The notes under the pieces were generated by a model. It was not told the DNA's origin and did no database searches. It saw only the letters and a program-made list of their open reading frames with translations. The translations under genes were made by a program, and so were the position numbers. Of a stretch of 64,000 nucleotides of DNA, positions 25,496-34,277 are shown piece after piece (the first letter of the stretch is position 1; the number at the start of each line of letters is the position of its first letter). This DNA comes from an uncultured Flavobacteriales bacterium (GTDB lineage: Bacteria; Bacteroidota; Bacteroidia; Flavobacteriales_D; Crocinitomicaceae), in assembly GCA_913054135.1 (NCBI GenBank), contig CAJXJK010000003.1:268491-332490 (forward strand), read 5' to 3'.

Positions 25496-25519
25496 TCAGT
25501 ATAATTTAAATACTTAATA

Positions 25520-26350
25520 TCAAGTAAATATTGTTTGGTATGAGTTCGTTGCATCAATTGGGTTAACAACCAATACTGGAATTTGAGCTTCATTAGTAAT
25601 CATGTACTGCTCATGGTTAGATCCAAATAAACCTAATAATTGATTTTTCTGAAGGTTCATGATAGCAATTAAATCAGCGTCTACCTTAACAGCATGTTTC
25701 ACTACCTCTTTGTCAAATCCTGAAGATTCAGCAAGTGTAGTTGTAACATCAATTCCTCTTTCATTAAAGAACTTGTTAGCGAAAACAATATTCGCTTTAA
25801 CTGTATGCTTTAAAAACTCATCTGATTCATCCGGAATAATAACGTGAACTCTTGAATCAAAATATTGAGCAATGTTAGCTACTAAAGTTAATTTCTGTTT
25901 CGTTTCTTTATGAAGATCTAAAGGCACAACAATGTCGTCATATCCTGAATCGTTGATGTCGTTCTCTTGAACAATAACAAATGGAGCGGGTGAGCTCGTA
26001 ACAACTTTTAAAGCGTGACTACCTGTGATATGCTGCCATCCTGTAGCACCATGCGTACCCATGAATATTAGTTCTGCACCAATTTCTACTGCGAAATCAG
26101 CTATATCATCAAATATGTTTCCTACCCTTACGTGATTCACTAAATCGCCATCTGGCGCTTTTGATGACGCCTTGGCAGCAGAAGTTGCTGCTTCAAGTTT
26201 ACCTTTTGCCTCTTTAATTTCATCATTTTTTGCAACTACATGCAGTATATGCACCTCAGCATTTACAACTTTTGCTGTAACTAATGCGTGATGTATTGCA
26301 TTGTCGGCAACTTCAGTAAAATCATAGGGAACGATTAATTTCTTCTTCAT
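25520..26350 (-). CDS. Tandem universal stress protein (two UspA domains)
   Basis: The 276-residue protein is a fusion of two Usp domains (about 1-140 and 141-276). The first begins 'MKKKLIVPYDFTEVADNAIHHAL' and ends with the nucleotide-loop-like segment 'GTHGATGWQHITGSHALKVV' then 'PFVIVQE', so ATP binding is likely there; the second ('DIVVPLDLHKETKQKL', 'ADLIAIMNLQKNQLLGLFGSNHEQYMI') has a degenerate loop. Usp proteins help survive starvation and respiratory stress; precise role here is unknown. It is a monocistronic unit closed by a terminator. Confidence 0.92.
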   Translation of the reverse strand: MKKKLIVPYDFTEVADNAIHHALVTAKVVNAEVHILHVVAKNDEIKEAKGKLEAATSAAKASSKAPDGDLVNHVRVGNIFDDIADFAVEIGAELIFMGTHGATGWQHITGSHALKVVTSSPAPFVIVQENDINDSGYDDIVVPLDLHKETKQKLTLVANIAQYFDSRVHVIIPDESDEFLKHTVKANIVFANKFFNERGIDVTTTLAESSGFDKEVVKHAVKVDADLIAIMNLQKNQLLGLFGSNHEQYMITNEAQIPVLVVNPIDATNSYQTIFT

Positions 26351-26438
26351 ACTAAAAGTGGTTTTCTAGGTTTTATTTTATGCAAATCTATTCAAAAATA
26401 GATTTTGGTGCTTTTAATTTAATAATAAATAGCCAAAT

Positions 26439-27380
26439 TCAGCCAAGTATTTGTTCATTATCATCAAGAATGTCATCATTGGCTATTACTTTCTTTGGAT
26501 TCTTTCTCTGTTTAATGTAGCCATTCAAAAATATGGAAGCAATGATAATGACGCCTCCAACATAGAAGCCGGTTGACATATTCTCTTTTGTTGAACCTCT
26601 AACTCCGGCAATAATCAAGGCAATAATAATCGTGTAAATTGGCTCCATGTTTACACTCATGCTAACGGTAAAAGGTGTAACATGTTTCATTACCCAAACG
26701 GACACCATAAAAGCTATGGTAGTGCAAACCACACCTAAAATTGTAAGATAGCCCCAGTCAGTTAATGAAACATTCATTATTTCACCATTAATTTGACCAC
26801 CAATGGCGAGAATGACAGCAAGTGTCAAAAAGCCTCCAAGCATTTCATATTTGGTAATTTTAAAAGAGCTGATTTTAGAAATGAACTTCCCGTTTGCCAC
26901 CGTGAAAAACGCAGCAAAAAACGCAGACAACAATCCGTATTTAATGCCTTCGGCATATTGTGTTTCGAATCCAAAAATGATAATGATACCAGCCATTATT
27001 GCAAGACTCAGAATAACCTCACTAAGTAAAACCTTTCGTTTAAAAAGAATGGGTTCTAGAAAAGAAGTAAATAAAGTAGAGCTCGACATACAAACTACCC
27101 CAATTGAAACAGTACTCACTTTGATTGAATAGAAAAAGCAGAACCAATGTAAACCAACTATAACCCCGGTACCTAAAAGAAAAAGTAATTCTTTAGGGCT
27201 CAGCTTCTTACTTTCTTTAATGAAAAGACCGACAAACAAAAGTGAAACAAATGAAATACCAGTTCTGAAGAAAGTAATCTTTTCAGCCGAAACTTCAATC
27301 TCATCACCCAAAATACCCGTGATACCCCAAACGAGGACAATGATGTGAAGTATTAGATAGTATTTAAATTTTCCTTGCAT
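26439..27380 (-). CDS. EamA/DMT-superfamily membrane transporter
   Basis: ATG 27380 gives 313 residues ('MQGKFKYYLILHIIVLVWGITG'); an upstream TTG at 27419 would read through a hairpin. Ten predicted TM helices form two EamA repeats, each of about 140 residues, with 'RTGISFVSLLFVGLFI' in the first and 'PFTVSMSVNMEPIYTIIIALII' in the second. DMT proteins export amino acids, sugars or other metabolites; the substrate cannot be inferred. A hairpin with a GGGGGA arm and T6 tract lies directly before the ATG. Confidence 0.88.
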   Translation of the reverse strand: MQGKFKYYLILHIIVLVWGITGILGDEIEVSAEKITFFRTGISFVSLLFVGLFIKESKKLSPKELLFLLGTGVIVGLHWFCFFYSIKVSTVSIGVVCMSSSTLFTSFLEPILFKRKVLLSEVILSLAIMAGIIIIFGFETQYAEGIKYGLLSAFFAAFFTVANGKFISKISSFKITKYEMLGGFLTLAVILAIGGQINGEIMNVSLTDWGYLTILGVVCTTIAFMVSVWVMKHVTPFTVSMSVNMEPIYTIIIALIIAGVRGSTKENMSTGFYVGGVIIIASIFLNGYIKQRKNPKKVIANDDILDDNEQILG

Positions 27381-27416
27381 AAAAAATCCCCCATCAAGCT
27401 TTAGCCTAATGGGGGA
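27381..27416 (-). terminator. Hairpin plus T6 tract abutting the DMT start codon (terminator or SD-hiding structure)
   Basis: TCCCCCAT (27387-27394) pairs with ATGGGGGA (27409-27416). On the minus strand the second arm is GATGGGGGA followed by TTTTTT and then ATG (27380). It can end the 27446 transcript, and the GGGGGA of its 3' arm is 6 nt from the start codon, so it could also mask a ribosome-binding site. Confidence 0.65.
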
Positions 27417-27445
27417 CAAATATCAATTAAAAAAACTGGGAAGTA

Positions 27446-28102
27446 CTACTTGATTCCTTCTTTTTTCTTAACTACTTCTTGTATGACTCCTTCTTGAGTT
27501 TTAATTTCCTCTTTCTTAGTCTCTTGATCTTTTTTACCTTGTTCTATCGCTTTCTCATTTTCTTCAATCTTTTTCTTGTAATCTTCAATTTCCTTCTCCA
27601 TTTTTTCTTGATCTTTTTCAAGGTCTTCGAGTTCTTTCTCCTTGTCCTTCAAAATCTTCTCTTCTTCCTTCTCCATTTCATAGACAAATACTGTAGCAGT
27701 TTTAACACCCCAAGTTTTGAGTATGCTCTCCATCACCTTAAATTGGCTGCTGTGTTCAGAAGAGCTTAAGTATGCTCCACCTAAATCTACCGCGATCAAT
27801 GCTTTTGAACCGTCTTCACCGTTTTCAACCACGGTTCCGAAAACGTCAAAGGTGTTCTCACCCATTTGTTTATTCTTACAATCATCTGACTTCATTATGC
27901 CCTTTTTGTCAGAATAGCTTCCTTTCCAACTTTTGAATAAGTCTTTCAGTTCCTTTTCGGTTGTTTTTTTATCTGCGTATGGAATTTCTATTTCAAAGCC
28001 ATTTTTTCCTCCATCAATGTTAACGTTCGTTTCAGTAACGCCAACTTGCGCGAATGATCCTAAAGTAAAAAATACGGCTGCTAGTGTAAATAATTTTTTC
28101 AT
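27446..28102 (-). CDS. Secreted hypothetical protein with C-terminal coiled coil
   Basis: The 218-residue protein has a signal peptide ('LFTLAAVFFTLGSFAQ'), a globular domain of about 120 residues with two nearby Cys ('DDCKNKQMG') and 'LIAVDLGGAYLSSSEHSSQF', and a C-terminal Lys/Glu coiled coil of about 75 residues (from 'MEKEEEKILKDKEKELEDLEKDQ' on). I recognise the layout from Bacteroidota but no named function. It probably acts in the periplasm or at the outer membrane. Expressed as a single gene ending near the hairpin at 27387-27416. Confidence 0.75.
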   Translation of the reverse strand: MKKLFTLAAVFFTLGSFAQVGVTETNVNIDGGKNGFEIEIPYADKKTTEKELKDLFKSWKGSYSDKKGIMKSDDCKNKQMGENTFDVFGTVVENGEDGSKALIAVDLGGAYLSSSEHSSQFKVMESILKTWGVKTATVFVYEMEKEEEKILKDKEKELEDLEKDQEKMEKEIEDYKKKIEENEKAIEQGKKDQETKKEEIKTQEGVIQEVVKKKEGIK

Positions 28103-28206
28103 CTTTTGTTTTTCTTTATGAGTCCCAACATGGGGGCTTTGTTTAAAATTAAGAATTTTACACTAATGGGCAAAATCCGTACCATATAATAACTAATTTT
28201 ACTCTC

Positions 28207-29337
28207 TTGCAGTTCAAGGATGTCATATCAAGCGATAAAGTTGTCAAGCTCTTACTCAAAGAAGTGAAGTCTGACCGAGTGAGCCATGCTCAAATGCTAT
28301 TGGGCCCTGAAGGAGCAGCTAAACTTCCTTTGGCAGTTGCATTTAGTCAATATCTGCTTTGCGACAATCCTTCAACAAAAGATTCTTGTGGTGAATGTCC
28401 AAATTGCCAAAAAGTTTCTTCTTTGACACACCCTGACTTGCATTTCGTTTATCCAGTGGTGATTTCGAAAACCGATCACGTCTCTTCATCAGATGATGTT
28501 AGGGCTGAATGGAACGATATCCTCACGAAACAGAAATATTTCAATGTTGATTCATGGTTAGATAAACTAGATAATGCAGGTAAAAACCCAATCATTGGTG
28601 TTGAAGAGAGCAGACAAATCATGAAAAAACTATCTCTAAAAGCTTACGGAGATAAATACAAAATCATGATAATTTGGTTGCCAGAAAGAATGAATGCTCA
28701 GGCTGCCAACAAAATGTTGAAGTTACTTGAAGAACCGCCTGAAAAAACTATTTTCTTGCTAGTTTGTGATAATGCCGAAGCTATTTTGCCCACAATAATC
28801 TCGAGAACACAAATTATTAATGTGCCAGCTGCAGACAATAATCAGATTGCCAAGTTCATCAAGAAAAAATATGGTGTAGATCAATCTATCGCAGAGTCTG
28901 TTTCAGCCCTGAGTCAAGGCAACATTGTTGAGGCAATTAATGCAGTTCAAGGTGATAAGGCTCATCATGCATACTTCGAATTGTTTGTTAAACTTATGCG
29001 ATCTGCATATGCGGCAAATCCGAATGATTTGATTGCCGTTAGTGAAGAAGTGGCTGCAATGGATAAAGAAAAGCAAAAGAACTTCGTTAAATACGGCTTG
29101 CATATTTTCAGAGAAAGCATGATTATGAATTATATGAATGATCAGTTGCTTAATTTGAGAAATGAGGAAAAGGCCTTTTTACAAAAGTTTGCCAAATTCA
29201 TCAATAATCAAAATATCTCAGAACTGATTGAAGAGTTCAACTTGGCTTACTATCATCTTGAAAGAAATGCGAATTCGAAAATTCTGTTTACTGATTTAGT
29301 CATCAAGCTAACAAAACTAGTACGTAAAGGCGTGTAA
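28207..29337 (+). CDS. holB: DNA polymerase III delta' subunit
   Basis: The 376-residue clamp-loader subunit starts with TTG at 28207: 'QFKDVISSDKVVKLLLKEV' is the normal family N-terminus and no ATG is available upstream in frame. Zinc-module cysteines are present ('LLCDNPSTKDSCGECPNC'), followed by 'HPDLHFVYPV', 'GVEESRQIMKKLSLKAYGDKYKIMIIW', 'NAQAANKMLKLLEEPPEKTIFLL' and 'LPTIISRTQ' (the SRC-like segment). The Walker A site is degenerate ('GPEGAAKLPLA'), as usual for delta'. It helps load the sliding clamp at the replication fork. Confidence 0.9.
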   Translation: MQFKDVISSDKVVKLLLKEVKSDRVSHAQMLLGPEGAAKLPLAVAFSQYLLCDNPSTKDSCGECPNCQKVSSLTHPDLHFVYPVVISKTDHVSSSDDVRAEWNDILTKQKYFNVDSWLDKLDNAGKNPIIGVEESRQIMKKLSLKAYGDKYKIMIIWLPERMNAQAANKMLKLLEEPPEKTIFLLVCDNAEAILPTIISRTQIINVPAADNNQIAKFIKKKYGVDQSIAESVSALSQGNIVEAINAVQGDKAHHAYFELFVKLMRSAYAANPNDLIAVSEEVAAMDKEKQKNFVKYGLHIFRESMIMNYMNDQLLNLRNEEKAFLQKFAKFINNQNISELIEEFNLAYYHLERNANSKILFTDLVIKLTKLVRKGV

Positions 29338-29376
29338 CCTTTGGCTCACATTTTGGTAAACTACTAAAAACAAACA

Positions 29377-30579
29377 GTGAGAAAACTCTTATTATTCTTT
29401 CTATTACTAAGTGTTCAAATTTCATTATTTGCGCAATTGCTTTCTGAAGCTGAATTGAAGAATCAGAAGGTTTATAAGAGTTTGACTGAGGCGCTAAAAG
29501 AACCAGAATTGGTAGTTGTTTTAGACCTTTCTTCTAAAGATCTTAAAAGCTTGCCCCCAGCAATTGAGAAATTTAAAAACTTACAATGGTTAGATGTCTC
29601 GAAGAATGATCTAATTGACGTTCCAAATGAAATCACATCATTCACAAAGCTTCAGGTGCTAAGGCTGAATGATAATGCTATAGCGCAATTACCTGCAGAT
29701 ATCGGAAACCTTTCAACCCTACGTGAGCTAAGCTTGCACAAAAACAAACTAACAGTTTTGCCTGAAAGTATTGGCAAACTCCATGGTCTCAGTAAACTTG
29801 ATGCCTATGTGAATAATCTTACCAAGTTGCCTGAGTCAATTGGAGATTTAGAGAATTTGATAGTTGTAGATTTATATGTCAACGATCTTTCAAAACTGCC
29901 TGAATCTTTTCAAAACCTAGACAATTTAGAAGCCCTTTATTTGGGCTCAAATCGTATTAAACAATTTCCTAAAGTATTGTATTCTTTGAAAGAGCTGGCA
30001 ATTCTTGACTTAGGCGATAATCAAATAAAAAAATTACCAAGAGAAATTTCAAACCTAAATCAGCTTGAGTTTGCTTTTTTTTACGAGAATAAAATGAAGA
30101 AACTACCTACTGAAATAGGTGCCCTAGAGTCTTTGGTAGAAATTGATTTGAGTGATAACAAGATTACTAAACTACCCGCTTCAATTGGTGATCTTCAGTC
30201 TCTAAAAGAACTTAATTTAGATTACAACAAGCTGCGTGAAATTCCGAAAGAGATAGGAAAAATTAAAGACATAGAGTCCGTTCATTTGTCATCAAACAGA
30301 ATTCAGGTGATTCCTGATGAAATTGGAGAAATGAACAGTTTAATGCAAATAACTTTGGATGAAAATCCAATAACCATTTTGCCTGAAGCACTTTTTAAGT
30401 TGTCATCCCTTCGACTACTAGATATCTCAGGAACCTCAATACTTTCAGTGCCCTCAGCAGTTGGAGAATTGGAGAATTTAGAGATTCTCAATCTAGGAGA
30501 TTTAGGATTCGACCAGACTCAAATTAATGCTATAAAGTCTTACTTACCAAGAGCTAACAGAGTTCAAGTTGTCTTCTGA
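29377..30579 (+). CDS. Secreted leucine-rich-repeat protein
   Basis: A GTG start at 29377 gives 400 residues with a signal peptide ('LLLFFLLLSVQISLFAQ'), then about fourteen tandem 23-residue LRRs of the pattern 'LPxxIGxLxxLxxLxLxxNxL' from about residue 60 to the end. LRR arcs bind proteins or carbohydrates; nothing identifies the ligand. No T9SS C-terminal domain is seen, so it probably stays in the periplasm or on the outer-membrane inner face. It follows holB by 39 bp and precedes ricT by 59 bp. Confidence 0.85.
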   Translation: MRKLLLFFLLLSVQISLFAQLLSEAELKNQKVYKSLTEALKEPELVVVLDLSSKDLKSLPPAIEKFKNLQWLDVSKNDLIDVPNEITSFTKLQVLRLNDNAIAQLPADIGNLSTLRELSLHKNKLTVLPESIGKLHGLSKLDAYVNNLTKLPESIGDLENLIVVDLYVNDLSKLPESFQNLDNLEALYLGSNRIKQFPKVLYSLKELAILDLGDNQIKKLPREISNLNQLEFAFFYENKMKKLPTEIGALESLVEIDLSDNKITKLPASIGDLQSLKELNLDYNKLREIPKEIGKIKDIESVHLSSNRIQVIPDEIGEMNSLMQITLDENPITILPEALFKLSSLRLLDISGTSILSVPSAVGELENLEILNLGDLGFDQTQINAIKSYLPRANRVQVVF

Positions 30580-30638
30580 TTGAAAAAGACAAAATCCTCA
30601 AGCAAAAATCGTAACTTTGGTACACAAATATTTTTACA

Positions 30639-32087
30639 ATGGGATGCACAAATTGTTCAACAGGGAACGGAGTGCCGAATGGATGTAAAAGTAATGGTGC
30701 TTGTGGCACTGGCGGATGTGATAAATTAGCAGTATACGACTGGTTGGCTGATGTAGAATTACCAAACGGTTTAAGTACTTACGATATAATAGAAGTAAGA
30801 TTCAAGAGTTCAAGAAAGGCTTTTTTTAGAAATTTAAAAGCTGTGAATCTTCAAGTAGGAGACGTGGTAGTTGTAGAGGCGAGCCCAGGACATGATGTCG
30901 GGATTGTATCTGTAGCAGGCGAATTAGCTAGAATTCAAGTCAGAAAAAAGGCACCAAACTTTAAAGCTCATGAGGCAAGAAACGTAGTTAGAAAGGCAAC
31001 TGCCGAAGACGTTTCTAAGTGGAAAGATTATAGAGAACGTGAGAAAAAAACCATGTTCAAGTCAAGAGAGATTGCTTCTCAATTGGCTTTGAAGATGAAA
31101 ATTTCTGACATAGAATATCAGGGAGACGGTAATAAAGCCACCTTCTATTATACTGCTGAAGACAGAGTAGATTTCAGACAACTTATTAGAGAATTAGCAG
31201 ACGAATTCAAGGTTAGAGTTGAAATGAAACAAATTGGTGTTCGTCAAGAAGCTGCCCGTTTAGGCGGAATCGGTTCTTGCGGACGTGAATTATGCTGCTC
31301 AACTTGGTTGACAGATTTTAGGTCTGTTTCAACTGCTTCTGCTAGGTATCAGCAACTTTCACTAAACCCGCAAAAACTTGCAGGTCAATGCGGAAAATTA
31401 AAATGTTGCTTGAACTATGAGTTAGACGCTTATGTTGATGCACTCAAGAAATTCCCGAAGGCGGACATAAAACTACATACCGAAAAAGGAGTTGCTTTTC
31501 ATGCGAAAACGGATGTTTTCAAAGAGCAAATGTGGTACATTCAACAAGATAAAGATTCAAAAGTTCCAGGAACATTTGTACCCTTATCGCCAGAACGCGT
31601 TAAAGAAATAATCGCCCTCAACAAAGAAGGAAAAAAACCTACAGATCTTAAAGACTTTATGGTTGAAATAGTTGAGGCTGAGCCTGACTATACAAATGTT
31701 GTAGGTCAAGATAGCTTGAATCGTTTTGACAATGTTTTCAAGAGAAAGAAAAAGAAGAAGAAAAAAGGAGGCAATAGAAATAATCCTCAAAATAAGCACC
31801 AAAACGCTAAAGGTAAAAAGCCACAAAACAATAACAAACCTGGCGAAAAGAAGCAAGACGGACAGAAGAAACAGGGAGGACAGCAAAACAAGAACTTCAA
31901 GAAAAAGAACAACAATAATCGCGGAAAGAATAACGGCCCTAAGAAGGAAGGTTCAAACCAAAACAAGAATAATCCTCAAGGAAACAAGCCAAATAACAAC
32001 AAGAATAGACCGCCAAAAAAGAATAACAATAACCGTCCGAAAAAGCAGAATAACAACAAGCCAAATAATGATAAAAAGGAAGACTAA
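30639..32087 (+). CDS. ricT: RicT/YaaT-like PSP1 domain protein with long Asn/Lys-rich tail
   Basis: The 482-residue product begins with a Cys-rich segment ('MGCTNCSTGNG', 'CKSNGACGTGGCDKL'), followed by the PSP1 domain (to about residue 270) with the iron-sulfur cysteines 'CGRELCCSTWL' and 'CGKLKCCLNYE'. In Bacillus, RicT with RicA and RicF binds Fe-S clusters and steers RNase Y; the role in Bacteroidota is less clear. From about residue 365 the protein becomes a repetitive Asn/Lys/Gln/Gly tail of over 110 residues, probably disordered and RNA- or polyanion-binding. The next gene (gldH) starts inside its last 20 bp, a conserved pairing in Flavobacteriia. A -7-like TAACTTTG lies at 30612-30619. 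Confidence 0.88.
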   Translation: MGCTNCSTGNGVPNGCKSNGACGTGGCDKLAVYDWLADVELPNGLSTYDIIEVRFKSSRKAFFRNLKAVNLQVGDVVVVEASPGHDVGIVSVAGELARIQVRKKAPNFKAHEARNVVRKATAEDVSKWKDYREREKKTMFKSREIASQLALKMKISDIEYQGDGNKATFYYTAEDRVDFRQLIRELADEFKVRVEMKQIGVRQEAARLGGIGSCGRELCCSTWLTDFRSVSTASARYQQLSLNPQKLAGQCGKLKCCLNYELDAYVDALKKFPKADIKLHTEKGVAFHAKTDVFKEQMWYIQQDKDSKVPGTFVPLSPERVKEIIALNKEGKKPTDLKDFMVEIVEAEPDYTNVVGQDSLNRFDNVFKRKKKKKKKGGNRNNPQNKHQNAKGKKPQNNNKPGEKKQDGQKKQGGQQNKNFKKKNNNNRGKNNGPKKEGSNQNKNNPQGNKPNNNKNRPPKKNNNNRPKKQNNNKPNNDKKED

Positions 32088-32553
32088 AATAGCCACATTG
32101 CTTTTGTTTTCATTGTTTGCGTTTGCTTCATGTGATAGCAATCGCATCTATGATGAGAATTTTGAAGTTGGTGATGATGGTTGGGATAATGAAGACATCA
32201 AAACTTTTGAAATTGATATCTCAGATACAATTAGTGCTTTAGATCTTTACATCAATTTTAGAACGACAAGTGATTATCCTTACTCTAATATTTACTTGTT
32301 TTTGCACAGTGAATATCCTGACGGTTATACTGATAAAGATACGATTGAATATATCTTGGCGGCACCAGACGGTGAATGGTATGGTGAAAGTACAGGAACA
32401 GTGGTTGAGAACAAAATGCTCATCTCAAGGGGAGGAAGGTTTGCAACTGCCGGTAAGTATATTTTCAAGGTTGAACATGCAATGAGAGAAGATGTTTTAC
32501 CCGAAGTTCTTGATGTCGGCTTCACAGTTCAGTTGATGGAAATTGAAGAATAA
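32068..32553 (+). CDS. gldH: Gliding motility lipoprotein GldH
   Basis: ATG 32068 gives 161 residues: lipoprotein signal ('TLLLFSLFAFASC', Cys about residue 22), 'DSNRIYDENFEV', 'LYINFRTTSDYPYSNIYLFL', 'DTIEYILAAPDGEWYGESTGTV' and 'YIFKVEHAMREDVLPEVLDVGF', which are GldH landmarks. A longer in-frame stretch runs back to 31726 but there it merely shadows the Lys/Asn-rich ricT tail. GldH is an envelope lipoprotein needed for gliding in Flavobacterium. The 20-bp overlap with ricT suggests coupled translation. Confidence 0.88.
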   Translation: MIKRKTKIATLLLFSLFAFASCDSNRIYDENFEVGDDGWDNEDIKTFEIDISDTISALDLYINFRTTSDYPYSNIYLFLHSEYPDGYTDKDTIEYILAAPDGEWYGESTGTVVENKMLISRGGRFATAGKYIFKVEHAMREDVLPEVLDVGFTVQLMEIEE

Positions 32554-32559
32554 TTGATC

Positions 32560-33705
32560 ATGAAAAAACTGCATTTTCATTCATTTGATGCGTTTCGTTT
32601 TTTCGCTTTTCTTAAAGTTTTTTTATTGCATGCGCCGTTAGTAATGGCGGCTTCAAACCCTGAATGGATTTCTTGGGCTAAAGAATACATCACTTATGGG
32701 GGTGGAATTGGTGTTAGCTTTTTCTTTGTATTAAGCGGTTTTCTGATCACCTATATTTTGACCTTCGATAAGATTCATCAAGGCAACATTAGTCCCAAAC
32801 GTTTTTTCATTAGAAGGGCATTTAGAATTTGGCCGCTATTTTATTTGATGGTTATAATTGCTATGATTATTCCGCCAGATTTTGCCGAGCACATTGGGTT
32901 TTATATGAATGGCGGAGGATATGAACCTGACTGGCGTTACTCCTTTACGTTCACAGAGAATATTCATATGATAATGCAAGATAATGTGCCAAAGACAACA
33001 CCCCTTTCGGTTTTTTGGTCGCTTTGCATTGAAGAACAGTTCTATATATTGTGGATGATCGTTTTCTTCTTCGTAAAACGAAAATGGATTCCAGTATTCT
33101 TGATTACTAGTGTACTATTTGCAATCGGATGGAGAGTTGCTGAACCTTATATCTATCAAAATGACCGAGTGACTTGGCACGGCTTGTTCTCAAACCTTGA
33201 TTACTTTGCCGTGAGTGGTTTGCTTGGTTTCTACGTGGCCACGAGTTATGAAAAAATCGCCGCCTTTGTAAGTAAAATTCCACTTTGGGTAAGATGGTCA
33301 TACGTCATTGGCGTAGTATTAATGATCATCTTTCTTGCAAAGATATTTGAACATGACATTTACATTTTAAAAGTCCTTTATTATACAATAACAGCCTTAG
33401 TTTTCACCGGTTTGCTTTTGGTCTTTGTTCCTCAAGACTCGAAGATCAGATTTTCAGATAAAAATGTGTTCACTAAACTCGGAAAGATAAGTTATGGTTT
33501 ATATGTATACCACATTATTTGGATACATGTGGTGTACAAGTTTTACAGAGATTATAGTATTGAGGTAGACAACATAAGAAATTACTTGCTATTCTTAATG
33601 ATCACCTTTTCATTGACTGTTGTGACAAGTTATTTGTCATACAAGTTTTTTGAGATGCCAATATTGAGGGTCCGAGACAAACTCTTCCCAAACAAGAAGA
33701 GTTAA
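32560..33705 (+). CDS. Acyltransferase 3 family (OafA/YrhL-like) membrane O-acyltransferase
   Basis: ATG 32560 gives 381 residues, six bases after the gldH stop. Ten or so TM helices are visible. Family signatures include the N-terminal 'HSFDAFRFFAFLKVFLLHAPL' (normally with a catalytic His), 'GVSFFFVLSGFLITYIL', 'FFIRRAFRIWPLFY' and 'VFWSLCIEEQFYILW'. Such enzymes add acetyl or other acyl groups to surface glycans, LPS or peptidoglycan. The target is unknown; the DUF2723/deacetylase cluster at 54-60 kb is another glycan-related locus. It converges with blaI-like gene, 4-bp overlap. Confidence 0.9.
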   Translation: MKKLHFHSFDAFRFFAFLKVFLLHAPLVMAASNPEWISWAKEYITYGGGIGVSFFFVLSGFLITYILTFDKIHQGNISPKRFFIRRAFRIWPLFYLMVIIAMIIPPDFAEHIGFYMNGGGYEPDWRYSFTFTENIHMIMQDNVPKTTPLSVFWSLCIEEQFYILWMIVFFFVKRKWIPVFLITSVLFAIGWRVAEPYIYQNDRVTWHGLFSNLDYFAVSGLLGFYVATSYEKIAAFVSKIPLWVRWSYVIGVVLMIIFLAKIFEHDIYILKVLYYTITALVFTGLLLVFVPQDSKIRFSDKNVFTKLGKISYGLYVYHIIWIHVVYKFYRDYSIEVDNIRNYLLFLMITFSLTVVTSYLSYKFFEMPILRVRDKLFPNKKS

Positions 33706-34025
33706 AGCAATTCGTCTAAGCTTTTAGTTTGATTGTAATGATTGATGGCATCTTGATTACAACCTTCAAAGTAGTTTTCAAGTAACCACTTCGCTAAATA
33801 TTCGCGATAGGCAACTTTGCTTATTTTTGGCAAGTAAATGTATCCTCTTCCTTTTTTCTTGTGCTTAATGTATCCTTTTTTTTCAAGGATTCGCACAATG
33901 GTAGAGGTAGTATTGTAGGCAGGCTTTGGGGCAGGGTAAAAATTAATTATATCCTGAACCGTGGCCTCTTGTAATCCCCACAGTCTTAACATGACTTGCT
34001 CCTCTGCAGGAGTCAGTCTTTGCAT
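33702..34025 (-). CDS. BlaI/MecI/CopY family transcriptional repressor
   Basis: The 107-residue winged-helix protein matches the family: 'LTPAEEQVMLRLWGLQEATVQDI', 'YNTTSTIVRILEKKGYIKHKKKGRGYIYLP' (recognition helix and wing) and a short C-terminal dimerisation helix. In relatives the repressor is cleaved by an M56 metallopeptidase (BlaR1) encoded next door; no such gene is adjacent here, so it is an orphan in this window. A 10-bp inverted repeat 42 bp upstream (34067-34100) could be an operator or a hairpin. Confidence 0.87.
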   Translation of the reverse strand: MQRLTPAEEQVMLRLWGLQEATVQDIINFYPAPKPAYNTTSTIVRILEKKGYIKHKKKGRGYIYLPKISKVAYREYLAKWLLENYFEGCNQDAINHYNQTKSLDELL

Positions 34026-34066
34026 AGTAAATTGATTAATAAATAGTTCTTTTCAATGTATAAGTT

Positions 34067-34100
34067 ACGGATGTTTGGCCATATAACCTAAAACATCCGT
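34067..34100. promoter_or_regulatory. Perfect 10-bp inverted repeat between the blaI-like and caspase genes
   Basis: ACGGATGTTT and AAACATCCGT are separated by 14 nt in the divergent 252-bp gap. No T-run follows on either strand, so it is not a terminator. It may be an operator for the adjacent repressor or another regulator; its sequence does not match the TACA-TGTA dyad known for BlaI. Nothing else is evident in 34101-34277 except a -7-like TATTTTTG at 34254-34261. Confidence 0.45.
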
Positions 34101-34277
34101 TCAAATTTAAACAAAAACAACGGTCAATTGAAATAAAATTGAACAAAAGGCGTAAAAAAAAGTTTATAACGATCTTATTTTCAGGACATATTGATTTTGA
34201 TTTTTTTGAAAAATTACGGGATTTACCCTAAGAAATTTTAAGTGGTGTCCCTCTATTTTTGAGCAAAACAGATTGTC

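Noticed and set aside
27479..27769. Plus-strand Phe/Leu-rich 96-codon frame
   Set aside because: It is antisense to the Lys/Glu coiled coil of the 27446 gene, which automatically yields Phe/Leu codons; not a membrane protein gene.
31726..32067. N-terminal extension of gldH (frame open from 31726)
   Set aside because: This part only shadows the Lys/Asn-rich ricT tail in another frame; the lipoprotein signal begins at ATG 32068.
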